From assembly GCF_001679325.1 (NCBI RefSeq), contig NZ_LZMX01000027.1: DNA of 64,000 nucleotides. The stretch is one strand, 5' to 3'. This DNA is from Haemophilus_D parainfluenzae_AD (GTDB taxonomy: Bacteria; Pseudomonadota; Gammaproteobacteria; Enterobacterales; Pasteurellaceae). Both the position numbers and the translations under genes were made by a program. This document shows positions 16,616 through 24,580 of this stretch, one piece after another. The notes below the pieces were generated by a model. It worked only from the letters and a program-made list of their open reading frames with translations, searched no databases and was not told the DNA's origin. Numbering within the stretch: the first letter of the stretch is position 1; each line of letters begins with the position of its first letter.

Positions 16616-17560
16616 TTAAATTCGATCATTTGCACTTAAAAGACATAAAAGTGCGGTTAAGTCAGCAAAGTTTACCACAATTTGTGCTTGTTGTTGCACC
16701 TTCGGTTTGGCATGAAATGCTACGCCTAATCCTGCGACCTTCATCATCGCCAAATCATTGGCTCCATCACCAATAGCAATGGTGTTTTTGCGTGGAATGT
16801 TGTATTCTTCAGCGAGTTTTTGCAAGGTATTCGCTTTGTATTGCGCATCGACCACGCTACCTTTCACATTGCCGGTAAGCGTGCCATCAATAATTTCAAA
16901 TTGATTAGACGCCGCAAAGTCGAGGTTTAATAAACTTTTTAAGTAATCGGCGAAATAGGTAAAACCACCAGAAGCAATGGCAGTTTTCCAACCATGTTGT
17001 TGTAATGTCTTAATGGTTTCAATTAAGCCGGGCATTAACGGTAATTTTTCACGCACTTGTTGCAAAATAGTTTCTGGCGCTCCTTTAAGTGTTCCCACTC
17101 GACGGCGCAAACTTTGTTCAAAATCAAGCTCGCCACGCATGGCACTTTCAGTAATGGCAGAAACTAATTCACCTGTGCCGGCCAGTTTGGCGATTTCATC
17201 AATGCATTCAATTTGAATGGCAGTAGAATCCATATCCATCACCAATAAACCTTTTTCTGATAATTTTGCATCAAAATCCAGTTTAGTGATGTCTAATTGC
17301 AGGTCGTGAGCATGGGCAATAAAATCGGCGAGCCATTTGCCTTTTAAAAGGACAACGGTATTTTTTTCAACGTTCCATGCATCAAAACACAGGAAAGTTT
17401 GACCGCACTTTTGTTGGAATTCGAGTAATTTGGCTAAATTCAGCGTTGTGCCGTATAAAATAAACGCATGCGATTCATCGGAGCGAGGCAAATCAGATGA
17501 AAGTGCGGTGGGAAATTGGGGATATTTTTGGGTAATACTTGCAAGGTTTTGAATTTGCAT
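16616..17560 (-). CDS. serB: Phosphoserine phosphatase
   Basis: A 314-residue HAD-superfamily enzyme that hydrolyses O-phosphoserine, the last step of serine synthesis. The nucleophile motif MDMDST is at residues 108-113 (D109, D111), with AIASGGFTYF and GDGANDLAMM supplying the later HAD motifs. The N-terminal 100 residues form the variable ACT-like part. An uptake signal falls inside the coding region. It is divergent from ytjB across only 44 bp, the same arrangement as serB and smp/ytjB in E. coli. Confidence 0.95.
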   Translation of the reverse strand: MQIQNLASITQKYPQFPTALSSDLPRSDESHAFILYGTTLNLAKLLEFQQKCGQTFLCFDAWNVEKNTVVLLKGKWLADFIAHAHDLQLDITKLDFDAKLSEKGLLVMDMDSTAIQIECIDEIAKLAGTGELVSAITESAMRGELDFEQSLRRRVGTLKGAPETILQQVREKLPLMPGLIETIKTLQQHGWKTAIASGGFTYFADYLKSLLNLDFAASNQFEIIDGTLTGNVKGSVVDAQYKANTLQKLAEEYNIPRKNTIAIGDGANDLAMMKVAGLGVAFHAKPKVQQQAQIVVNFADLTALLCLLSANDRI

Positions 17561-17604
17561 AGAAAATCCTGTAAATTGTGAATACTCGTCTATTCTAGCC
17601 GATC

Positions 17605-18306
17605 TTGGCGAAAAAATGGAAAAACAACGTGCAATTAATTAAAGAAAAACTTCAAAAATCACTGATGTTTGGGCTCATTGTGCTGCTTTGTATCGGTGCT
17701 ATGGCCGTGATTTTGTTTGGCGTGAAACAATTTAAGATTGGTTCACAGCTTTCAAGTGTGAATCAAGTAGCGAATTTATCGCATACTTTGGTTCGTCAGC
17801 AAGCCAATTTATTTTCAGTTTTATTAACCAATAATGCGAAATCCGATCAGCTCGTCGAAAATTTAGATAATTTAGTCAAAGAAAACTTTGTGCTCGATGC
17901 GACTATTTACGATTATAACGGCAAAGAATTGGCACAAAGTACCAATACAGGCAACCTTCGTGAGCAACTTGGCCTAGAACATAAAAATGAAGGTGAGTTT
18001 TCAACACAACAAATTGTTGAGCCAATTTATTCTGCTTCTAATAACGCGGTTCGTGGCTTTTTGCGTGTGACGTTTGACGCCCAATATGCTCAAACAACAC
18101 AGAACAAAATCAATCAAGTCTTTCACCGCTTATATGGTGAAATTGTCGTGGTCTTTTTATTAGGCGCGTTATTCGCCAGTTCCATTCATTATTTTTTAAG
18201 TCATTATCGTCGAACATATCGAAAACCAGTGGAAACTAAAACCGTGGTTAATTTACAAGGTAAATCAAGTAGTCAACGTTTCCATCAACGTCGTCGAAGA
18301 ATTTGA
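17605..18306 (+). CDS. ytjB: YtjB/Smp (AhpA-like) inner-membrane protein
   Basis: A protein of about 233 residues with a membrane helix near residues 20-40, an extracytoplasmic domain and a second helix near 180-200 followed by a basic tail (YRRTYRKP ... RFHQRRRRI). That topology and the divergent position next to serB match the Smp/YtjB/AhpA family, whose function is poorly known. The frame opens with TTG at 17605 with no clear ribosome-binding site; a GTG 24 bp later is an alternative start. The short divergent spacer must hold both promoters. Confidence 0.78.
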   Translation: MAKKWKNNVQLIKEKLQKSLMFGLIVLLCIGAMAVILFGVKQFKIGSQLSSVNQVANLSHTLVRQQANLFSVLLTNNAKSDQLVENLDNLVKENFVLDATIYDYNGKELAQSTNTGNLREQLGLEHKNEGEFSTQQIVEPIYSASNNAVRGFLRVTFDAQYAQTTQNKINQVFHRLYGEIVVVFLLGALFASSIHYFLSHYRRTYRKPVETKTVVNLQGKSSSQRFHQRRRRI

Positions 18307-18391
18307 TCAAGTTAAATAAAATTGCAAATATTGGTTAAGCCAATCAGTAAATAGGGTAGAATACTGAGAATTATTTAGATAGGAGAAAAAC

Positions 18392-20389
18392 ATGGCAACT
18401 CGTAGACAACTCGCCAACGCAATTCGTGCGCTATCAATGGATGCAGTACAAAAAGCAAAATCAGGCCACCCAGGCGCACCAATGGGAATGGCAGATATCG
18501 CTGAAGTATTATGGCGCGATTTCTTAAAACACAATCCAAACAATCCTAAATGGGCTGATCGCGACCGTTTTGTGCTTTCTAACGGCCACGGTTCAATGTT
18601 GATTTATAGCTTATTACATTTAACAGGCTATGATCTTTCTATCGAAGATTTAAAACAATTCCGTCAATTACATTCTAAAACTCCTGGCCACCCAGAATAT
18701 GGTTATGCACCAGGTGTTGAAACTACAACGGGTCCACTAGGCCAAGGTATTACCAATGCAGTGGGTATGGCAATTGCAGAGAAAACATTAGCAGGTCAAT
18801 TTAACCGTGAAGGTCATGAAATTGTCGATCACCACACTTATGTGTTCTTAGGTGATGGCTGTTTAATGGAAGGGATTTCTCACGAAGCTTGCTCTTTAGC
18901 GGGCACATTAGGTCTAGGTAAATTAATCGCATTCTACGATGACAACAACATTTCGATTGATGGTCATGTTGATGGTTGGTTCAGCGATGATACCGCAGAA
19001 CGTTTTGAAGCTTATGGCTGGCAAGTAATCCGCAATGTGGATGGCCATGATGCAGAACAAATTCGTGCCGCAACCATTCTTGCTCAGGCAGAAAAAGAAA
19101 AACCAACGTTAATTATTTGTAAAACCATCATTGGCTTCGGTTCACCAAATAAATCAGGCTCTCATGATTGCCACGGTGCGCCATTAGGTGATGAAGAAAT
19201 CGCACTAACCCGTAAAGCACTTGGTTGGGAATATGGTCCATTCGAAATTCCAGCAGAGTACTATGCAGAATGGTCAGCGAAAGAAAAAGGCTCTGCAGCA
19301 GAAAAATCGTGGGAAGAAAAATTTTCCGCTTATGCAAAAGCATACCCAGAACTTGCGGCAGAATTTACACGTCGTGTAAACGGTGAATTACCAGCAAATT
19401 GGGTAGCAGAATCTAAAGCGTTTATTGAAAAATTACAAGCGAATCCTGCAAGCATTGCAAGCCGTAAAGCATCACAAAATGCCATTGAAGCTTATGCACA
19501 TGTGTTACCTGAATTCTTAGGTGGATCCGCAGACTTAGCAAGCTCTAACTTAACGTTATGGAGCGGTTCTAAACCAATTCGAGCACACGAAAACGTAGGT
19601 GGTAACTATATTAACTATGGTGTACGTGAGTTTGGTATGTCAGCGATCATGAATGGTATTGCTTTACATGGCGGTTTCATTCCTTATGGCGCAACCTTCT
19701 TAATGTTCTACGAATATGCACACAATGCGGTGCGTATGGCAGCATTAATGAAACAACGTTCTTTATTCGTTTATACTCATGACTCGATCGGTTTAGGCGA
19801 AGATGGTCCAACTCACCAACCAGTTGAGCAAACCACATCATTACGCTTAATTCCAAATCTTGAAACATGGCGTCCTTGTGATCAAGTGGAATCAGCTATC
19901 GCATGGCAACAAGCGGTTGAGCGTAAAGATGGCCCAAGTGCGTTGATCTTTACCCGTCAAAACTTAGCACAAATGGACCGCACGTCTGCACAATTAGATG
20001 CAGTTAAACGTGGTGCTTATGTGTTAAAAGACTGTGATGGCACACCTGAGTTAATCTTCATCGCGACAGGTTCTGAAGTGGAATTAGCAGTGAAAGCAGC
20101 AGATGTATTGACTGCTGAAGGTAAAAAAGTACGTGTTGTTTCTATGCCAAGCACTAATCGTTTCGATAAACAAGATGCAGCGTACCGTGAAAGTGTGTTA
20201 CCAGCAGCTGTAACTAAACGTGTTGCGATTGAAGCAGGTATTGCAGACTTCTGGTATAAATACGTTGGATTTGAAGGTCGCGTGGTAGGTATGAATAGCT
20301 TTGGCGAATCAGCACCGGCAGATCAATTATTCAAACTCTTTGGTTTCACCGTAGATAACGTGGTGGCAAAAGCAAAAGAGATTTTATAA
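18392..20389 (+). CDS. tktA: Transketolase
   Basis: A 665-residue thiamine-diphosphate enzyme of the non-oxidative pentose phosphate pathway that transfers two-carbon ketol units. The TPP-binding block GDGCLMEGISHEA lies at about residues 155-167 and the transketolase signature KSGHPGAPMG near residue 26; the pyrimidine-binding region includes the DSIGLGEDGPTHQPVEQ loop near 468-484. TAGGAGA precedes the ATG. It is monocistronic with a strong terminator. Confidence 0.97.
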   Translation: MATRRQLANAIRALSMDAVQKAKSGHPGAPMGMADIAEVLWRDFLKHNPNNPKWADRDRFVLSNGHGSMLIYSLLHLTGYDLSIEDLKQFRQLHSKTPGHPEYGYAPGVETTTGPLGQGITNAVGMAIAEKTLAGQFNREGHEIVDHHTYVFLGDGCLMEGISHEACSLAGTLGLGKLIAFYDDNNISIDGHVDGWFSDDTAERFEAYGWQVIRNVDGHDAEQIRAATILAQAEKEKPTLIICKTIIGFGSPNKSGSHDCHGAPLGDEEIALTRKALGWEYGPFEIPAEYYAEWSAKEKGSAAEKSWEEKFSAYAKAYPELAAEFTRRVNGELPANWVAESKAFIEKLQANPASIASRKASQNAIEAYAHVLPEFLGGSADLASSNLTLWSGSKPIRAHENVGGNYINYGVREFGMSAIMNGIALHGGFIPYGATFLMFYEYAHNAVRMAALMKQRSLFVYTHDSIGLGEDGPTHQPVEQTTSLRLIPNLETWRPCDQVESAIAWQQAVERKDGPSALIFTRQNLAQMDRTSAQLDAVKRGAYVLKDCDGTPELIFIATGSEVELAVKAADVLTAEGKKVRVVSMPSTNRFDKQDAAYRESVLPAAVTKRVAIEAGIADFWYKYVGFEGRVVGMNSFGESAPADQLFKLFGFTVDNVVAKAKEIL

Positions 20390-20402
20390 TTATTAAAATG
20401 GA

Positions 20403-20435
20403 TAAAGGCAGGTAATGACCTGCCTTTATTTTTTG
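20403..20435 (+). terminator. tktA terminator
   Basis: AAAGGCAGG (20404-20412) pairs with CCTGCCTTT (20419-20427), followed by a T-rich run. A second imperfect pair of uptake signals lies at 20443-20484. Confidence 0.9.
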
Positions 20436-20610
20436 ATTTGAAAAAGTGCGGTCAAAAAATAAGAAAATTTTTGACTGCACTTTGTTTTTATCTGATTTCA
20501 CCTTGTTATCTAAGCCTTTTTTCGTCAATCCATTGAGTTCGCTTTTTAAGTTTGTTAGAATTTATAGCGCTTTTTGCGATAAAAATAAAACGTAAAAAGT
20601 GAGTTCGGAA

Positions 20611-20826
20611 GAAGGTAGCTGGAGAGTAGGGAATTGCCCCTACGCCGACGAGGTAAAATCTTTCAGGCGCAATCGCAAGATTGCAGGGACTGTTACTGGA
20701 CGAACCCTTGGAGAGATCCATTGCATTTTATTGATGTAAATGGACGCCGAAGGCGCAAAAGAGCGGTCGATTTTTCGATTGTTTTCCAAACGCTCAGGCA
20801 AAAGGACAGGGGCAAAAGACAATCCG
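20611..20826 (+). ncRNA. Tandem glycine riboswitch (gcvT-type)
   Basis: Two consecutive glycine-aptamer signatures are present. The first has GGAGAG near 20621, GCCGACGAGG near 20643 and CAGGC...GGGAC ending near 20692. The second has GGAGAGA near 20711, GCCGAAGGC near 20746 and CTCAGGCAAAAGGACAGGG near 20793-20811. This is the paired architecture of the glycine riboswitch. It lies directly upstream of a Na+/amino-acid symporter gene, a known Pasteurellaceae context. The boundaries are approximate. Confidence 0.92.
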
Positions 20827-20863
20827 TATTATCAATATATTTCTATCGGGATTCTTCTTGTCT

Positions 20864-20898
20864 CCTTGTCGAGTTTATTTGTATTTTAAACGACGAGG
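20864..20898 (+). promoter_or_regulatory. Hairpin sequestering the ribosome-binding site (riboswitch expression platform)
   Basis: CCTTGTCG (20864-20871) can pair completely, with one G-U, with CGACGAGG (20891-20898), which contains the GAGG of the symporter ribosome-binding site. A second possible helix joins AGACAATCC (20817-20825) to GGA and TTGTCT at 20849-20863. No strong T-run terminator is seen, so control is probably translational. Confidence 0.55.
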
Positions 20899-20906
20899 AA
20901 TCATTA

Positions 20907-22280
20907 ATGTCATCATTACAGACAATCTTATCGGCTATTAGTAGCTTTATATGGGGGCCGCCCCTACTTATTCTTTTGTCCGGAACCGGACTTTATCTCA
21001 CCCTTAGTTTAGGCTTTTTGCAAATTCGTTATTTGCCTCGTGCCTTGGGCTATTTATTTGCTCGAGGTGCAAATAAAGGCAAAGGGGACGTGTCTTCTTT
21101 TGCTGCACTTTGTACCGCATTAGCGGCAACCATTGGTACAGGGAATATCGTGGGTGTAGCGACTGCCGTACAAGCGGGAGGACCTGGCGCGATTTTTTGG
21201 ATGTGGCTAGTTGCATTATTAGGCATGGCAACTAAATACGCTGAATGTTTACTTGCAGTGAAATATCGTGTACGCGATAAATACGGTTTTATGGCTGGTG
21301 GGCCAATGTACTACATCGAACGTGGTCTTGGTATTAAGTGGTTAGCGAAATTATTTGCGCTATTTGGGGTGTTGGTGGCCTTTTTCGGTATCGGTACTTT
21401 CCCTCAAGTTAATGCGATTACGCATGCGATGCAAGACACCTTTAACGTGCCTGTTGTGATTACTGCAACAGTGGTGACGGTATTGGTCGCTATGATTATT
21501 CTCGGTGGGGTAAGACGTATTGCGAGAGCCTCTGCCGTCATTGTGCCTTTTATGGCACTGGGTTATGTGACGACCTCAATTATCATCTTAATCGTTAATT
21601 ACGATAAATTACCTGCTGCAATTTCATTAATTATTCAGAGTGCGTTTAATCCACAGGCTGCTTTAGGTGGTGCAGTTGGCTTTACCGTGATGAAAGCCAT
21701 TCAATCGGGTGTTGCGCGCGGTATTTTCTCAAATGAATCTGGTTTAGGGAGTGCGCCTATTGCTGCTGCAGCGGCGCAAACGAAAGAGCCTGTTCGCCAA
21801 GGTTTAATTTCGATGACAGGGACATTCTTAGATACCATCATCGTATGTACGATGACGGGCTTAGTGCTTGTGATTACAGGAGCATGGAGTAACCCTGAGC
21901 TTTCAGGCGCAAGCGTGACTAACTATGCTTTTGCTCAGGGATTAGGTACATCATTTGGTGCAACGATTGTGACAGTTGGCTTATTATTCTTTGCTTTTAC
22001 CACAATTTTAGGTTGGTGCTACTACGGTGAACGTTGTTTCCTTTACCTAGTTGGTATCCGTGGTATTAAATTGTATCGCTTCGTGTTTATTGTTCTAGTT
22101 GGGGCTGGTTCATTCCTTACTTTAGATTTAATTTGGATTTTAGCGGATATTGTGAATGGTTTAATGACCTTCCCGAACTTAGTGGCATTAATTGGTTTAC
22201 GTAAAGAGATTATTTCAGAAACCAAAGATTACTTTGAGCGTTTAAAAGCCACGCAACATGATCAAGATGAATTAGCCTAA
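20907..22280 (+). CDS. Sodium:alanine/glycine symporter family protein (AlsT/AgcS)
   Basis: A 457-residue polytopic inner-membrane transporter of the AGCS family, which couples Na+ to alanine or glycine uptake. Family blocks include ALAATIGTGNIVGVATA near residue 70, PGAIFWMWLVALLGMATKYAE and GGPMYYIERGLG. The frame runs back to 20634 through the riboswitch; the ATG at 20907 with GAGGAA at 20895-20900 is clearly the start. The glycine riboswitch immediately upstream implies that glycine is the relevant ligand and possibly the substrate. Confidence 0.92.
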   Translation: MSSLQTILSAISSFIWGPPLLILLSGTGLYLTLSLGFLQIRYLPRALGYLFARGANKGKGDVSSFAALCTALAATIGTGNIVGVATAVQAGGPGAIFWMWLVALLGMATKYAECLLAVKYRVRDKYGFMAGGPMYYIERGLGIKWLAKLFALFGVLVAFFGIGTFPQVNAITHAMQDTFNVPVVITATVVTVLVAMIILGGVRRIARASAVIVPFMALGYVTTSIIILIVNYDKLPAAISLIIQSAFNPQAALGGAVGFTVMKAIQSGVARGIFSNESGLGSAPIAAAAAQTKEPVRQGLISMTGTFLDTIIVCTMTGLVLVITGAWSNPELSGASVTNYAFAQGLGTSFGATIVTVGLLFFAFTTILGWCYYGERCFLYLVGIRGIKLYRFVFIVLVGAGSFLTLDLIWILADIVNGLMTFPNLVALIGLRKEIISETKDYFERLKATQHDQDELA

Positions 22281-22297
22281 TTCATCTCATAAAAAGA

Positions 22298-22325
22298 AAA
22301 GGGAAGCAGAACGCTTCCCTTTGTT
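22298..22325 (+). terminator. Terminator after the symporter gene
   Basis: AAAGGGAAGC (22298-22307) pairs with GCTTCCCTTT (22313-22322) around a 5-nt loop. Confidence 0.85.
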
Positions 22326-22521
22326 GTTTACAGCTTTACATCATAACAAGTTTACACGGAAATGAAATCACATTTTTTCAGAAATTAGATCCCGATCATA
22401 TTTTTGAACATTTGTTTTTTTATTTACCTAAAAGCACTTGAAAAAGTGGTTCAAGGTCGATATGTTGTTATTAAAGATGAACGGAACCGAAGGGTTCATT
22501 TAAGCAAAAGAGGTAAATGCT

Positions 22522-22845
22522 ATGACACTCAATATCACAAGTAAACAAATGGATATCACCCCTGCAATTCGTGAACATGTGGAGGGAAGACTTGCAAAAT
22601 TAGAGAAATGGCACACTCAACTGATTAGCCCACACTTTGTTTTAAGTAAAGTACCGAACGGCTTTTCCGTAGAGGCTTCAATTGGAACTCCATTAGGTAA
22701 TCTGTTAGCCACTGCAACGGCAGATGATATGTATAAAGCGATTAATGAAGTCGAAGAAAAATTAGAACGTCAATTAAATAAACTTCAACATAAAGGCGAA
22801 TCCCGCCGAGCAGATGAGCGTTTGAAAGATTCTTTTGAAAAATAA
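22522..22845 (+). CDS. raiA: Ribosome hibernation factor, RaiA/YfiA family
   Basis: A 107-residue protein that binds the 30S decoding centre and silences ribosomes in stationary phase. It starts MTLNITSKQMDITPAIREHVEGRLAKLEKW, contains the DDMYKAINEVEEKLERQLNK helix typical of the S30AE domain and has the short C-terminal tail of RaiA-type (not long HPF) proteins. AGAGG precedes the ATG. It converges on a small basic-protein gene across a shared terminator. Confidence 0.92.
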   Translation: MTLNITSKQMDITPAIREHVEGRLAKLEKWHTQLISPHFVLSKVPNGFSVEASIGTPLGNLLATATADDMYKAINEVEEKLERQLNKLQHKGESRRADERLKDSFEK

Positions 22846-22863
22846 AGGATAATGAATAAATTG

Positions 22864-22893
22864 AAAGGGCGAACATGATGTTCGCCCTTTTTT
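22864..22893 (+). terminator. raiA terminator shared with the convergent small gene
   Basis: AAAGGGCGAAC (22864-22874) pairs with GTTCGCCCTTT (22880-22890), then T residues. The T run overlaps the stop codon of the small minus-strand gene. Confidence 0.88.
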
Positions 22894-23035
22894 AGATATC
22901 TTGAATCACTAATTGTAACGCATGACGTTGGAATTGTTTTGCTTTACGGTGTTTTAAACGTCGTAAACGTAAGTTACGTGAAGCAGAGATATCTCTTGAT
23001 GCTTTTTTCTTTAAAAAAGTTTTTCTTTTTAACAT
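22892..23035 (-). CDS. Small, strongly basic protein (47 residues)
   Basis: This short gene starts with ATG at 23035, preceded by a textbook AAGGAG six bases upstream, and ends with TAA at 22892. The product begins MLKRKTFLKKKASRDISASR and ends ALQLVIQDI. About a third of residues are Lys or Arg and there are almost no acidic residues until the C-terminus, as in ribosome- or RNA-binding peptides. It converges with raiA and lies downstream of mltF on the same strand. I recognise no family. Composition, size and a hibernation-factor neighbour suggest a ribosome-associated role, which is inference only. Confidence 0.7.
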   Translation of the reverse strand: MLKRKTFLKKKASRDISASRNLRLRRLKHRKAKQFQRHALQLVIQDI

Positions 23036-23090
23036 CTTTTTCTCCTTGTTTTCTTTGAGTTCAATAAAACGTTGTGTTTTCTGACCGCAC

Positions 23091-24485
23091 TTACTCTGTT
23101 GCAGTCGCTTGGTTTTCTTGAACGCGATGATAATTCACAATACTGTTCATGTAACGGCGGATATTCTCGACATATTGGTAGGCTTCATAGCCGCGAGCAT
23201 AGCCATATTTTAAGTTTGAATAATGACGCTTTTCTGATAATAGTTGAAGATTATTTTTTACATCTAACCAGTTATCTGGGTTGCCCCCCAATTTTTTTGT
23301 TAAGCGACGAGCATCTAAAATATGCCCTAATCCCATGTTGTATGCTGCTAAAGAATACCAAATTCGATCCTCTTCTGGAATACTGTCAGGTATTTGAGCG
23401 AGTAGCCAATGCAAATACTCCGATCCCGCTTTTATACTTTGTTCGGCATCTGTGCGATTATTAATATTCATCCGCACAGCTGTATCTTTGGTGAGCATCA
23501 TCATTCCGCGTACACCCGTTGGAGAGGTGGCATAAGGGTCCCAATGCGATTCTTGATAGGCCACGGCAGCTAATAACCGCCAGTCTAAATTCCCTTTGTA
23601 TTTTTCAAAGAGCGGTTGATATTGAGGTAGAATTTTTTCTACAGCCTCTAAATAAGCCTGAGTATCTACATAATCAAAGGCGGTAATATGGCGGAAATAT
23701 TTTTCCTCAATACGATCAATTAATCCTGTTTCAATGGCATTATTCATAAAATCCAACAAGCCTGCTTGTAGCTCATTATAGGATTTATTGGAAAGATACC
23801 AATGCACGGTCATTTCATCCGTTAGGTCAAATGCAATGGCTAAGTTAGGGCGAATTTGTTGTGCGGCCGCCACATCAATACTATTTGCAATGGTATAAGG
23901 AATTTTGCCTTCCGCTACTTGAATTAACAATTCTTCTTGGGTCAACTGCTTGTTATTCTGCCATTTAAGTGCAGGGAGTTTCTTCTGTGCAAGGAATAAT
24001 AATTTTTCTAAGTCTTCTCCTGCAGAAATAATAATTTCTTGCTGGACTTGTGCTAAATCTTTCGGGCGATTTTCCCCTTTTTTATACACAAGCTGCCAAG
24101 AAGCGGAAGTATAAGATGGCCCTAACTGAAATTTTTCTGCACGTTGAGGTTGGAACAAAAGATTCGCAGCCGCAATATCAATATTATTATTTTCTAATTC
24201 GTTAAAAAGTTGATCGTTATTTTCTAAGGTTTTAATTTGTAAGCGAACCCCTAAATAATCAGCAAAGTTTTTTGCTAATTCATATTCTAAGCCTGATTCG
24301 CCTTCATTCCCAATAAAATAGTAAATGGGATTATTAATGGTGCCGACAATAAGGCTACCGCGATTTTTGATCGCAGTGTAAGGGTTTTGCTCCGATTGCA
24401 TAATTTTTTGCCAAGGGAAGACCATATCAATTGCCCAAAGTAATAATGCAAAAGCAGCAATAATACGTAAAAATAGACCTTTCAA
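23091..24485 (-). CDS. mltF: Membrane-bound lytic murein transglycosylase F
   Basis: A 464-residue cell-wall enzyme that cleaves glycan strands to 1,6-anhydromuropeptides. The N-terminal membrane anchor (about residues 3-24) is followed by a periplasmic solute-binding-like domain (about 40-265) and a Slt-type catalytic domain containing AVAYQESHWDPYATSPTG, with catalytic E312. The stop overlaps an uptake signal. The gene is free-standing between the small basic gene and the deaD cluster. Confidence 0.94.
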   Translation of the reverse strand: MKGLFLRIIAAFALLLWAIDMVFPWQKIMQSEQNPYTAIKNRGSLIVGTINNPIYYFIGNEGESGLEYELAKNFADYLGVRLQIKTLENNDQLFNELENNNIDIAAANLLFQPQRAEKFQLGPSYTSASWQLVYKKGENRPKDLAQVQQEIIISAGEDLEKLLFLAQKKLPALKWQNNKQLTQEELLIQVAEGKIPYTIANSIDVAAAQQIRPNLAIAFDLTDEMTVHWYLSNKSYNELQAGLLDFMNNAIETGLIDRIEEKYFRHITAFDYVDTQAYLEAVEKILPQYQPLFEKYKGNLDWRLLAAVAYQESHWDPYATSPTGVRGMMMLTKDTAVRMNINNRTDAEQSIKAGSEYLHWLLAQIPDSIPEEDRIWYSLAAYNMGLGHILDARRLTKKLGGNPDNWLDVKNNLQLLSEKRHYSNLKYGYARGYEAYQYVENIRRYMNSIVNYHRVQENQATATE

Positions 24486-24538
24486 TAGATAAACCTTATA
24501 AATTGAGATAAGAGAGGATTGTAACGAGAATTAAGACA

Positions 24539-24568
24539 ATAAAAAAGCCCCTTTTACTTCAAGGGGCT
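24539..24568 (-). terminator. deaD terminator
   Basis: Read on the minus strand, AGCCCCTT (24568-24561) pairs with AAGGGGCT (24553-24546) and is followed by a T run. Confidence 0.85.
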
Positions 24569-24580
24569 GTTAAATAAGGA

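Noticed and set aside
20634..20906. Long N-terminal extension of the symporter gene
   Set aside because: It translates the glycine riboswitch; the ATG at 20907 has the correct ribosome-binding site and family start.
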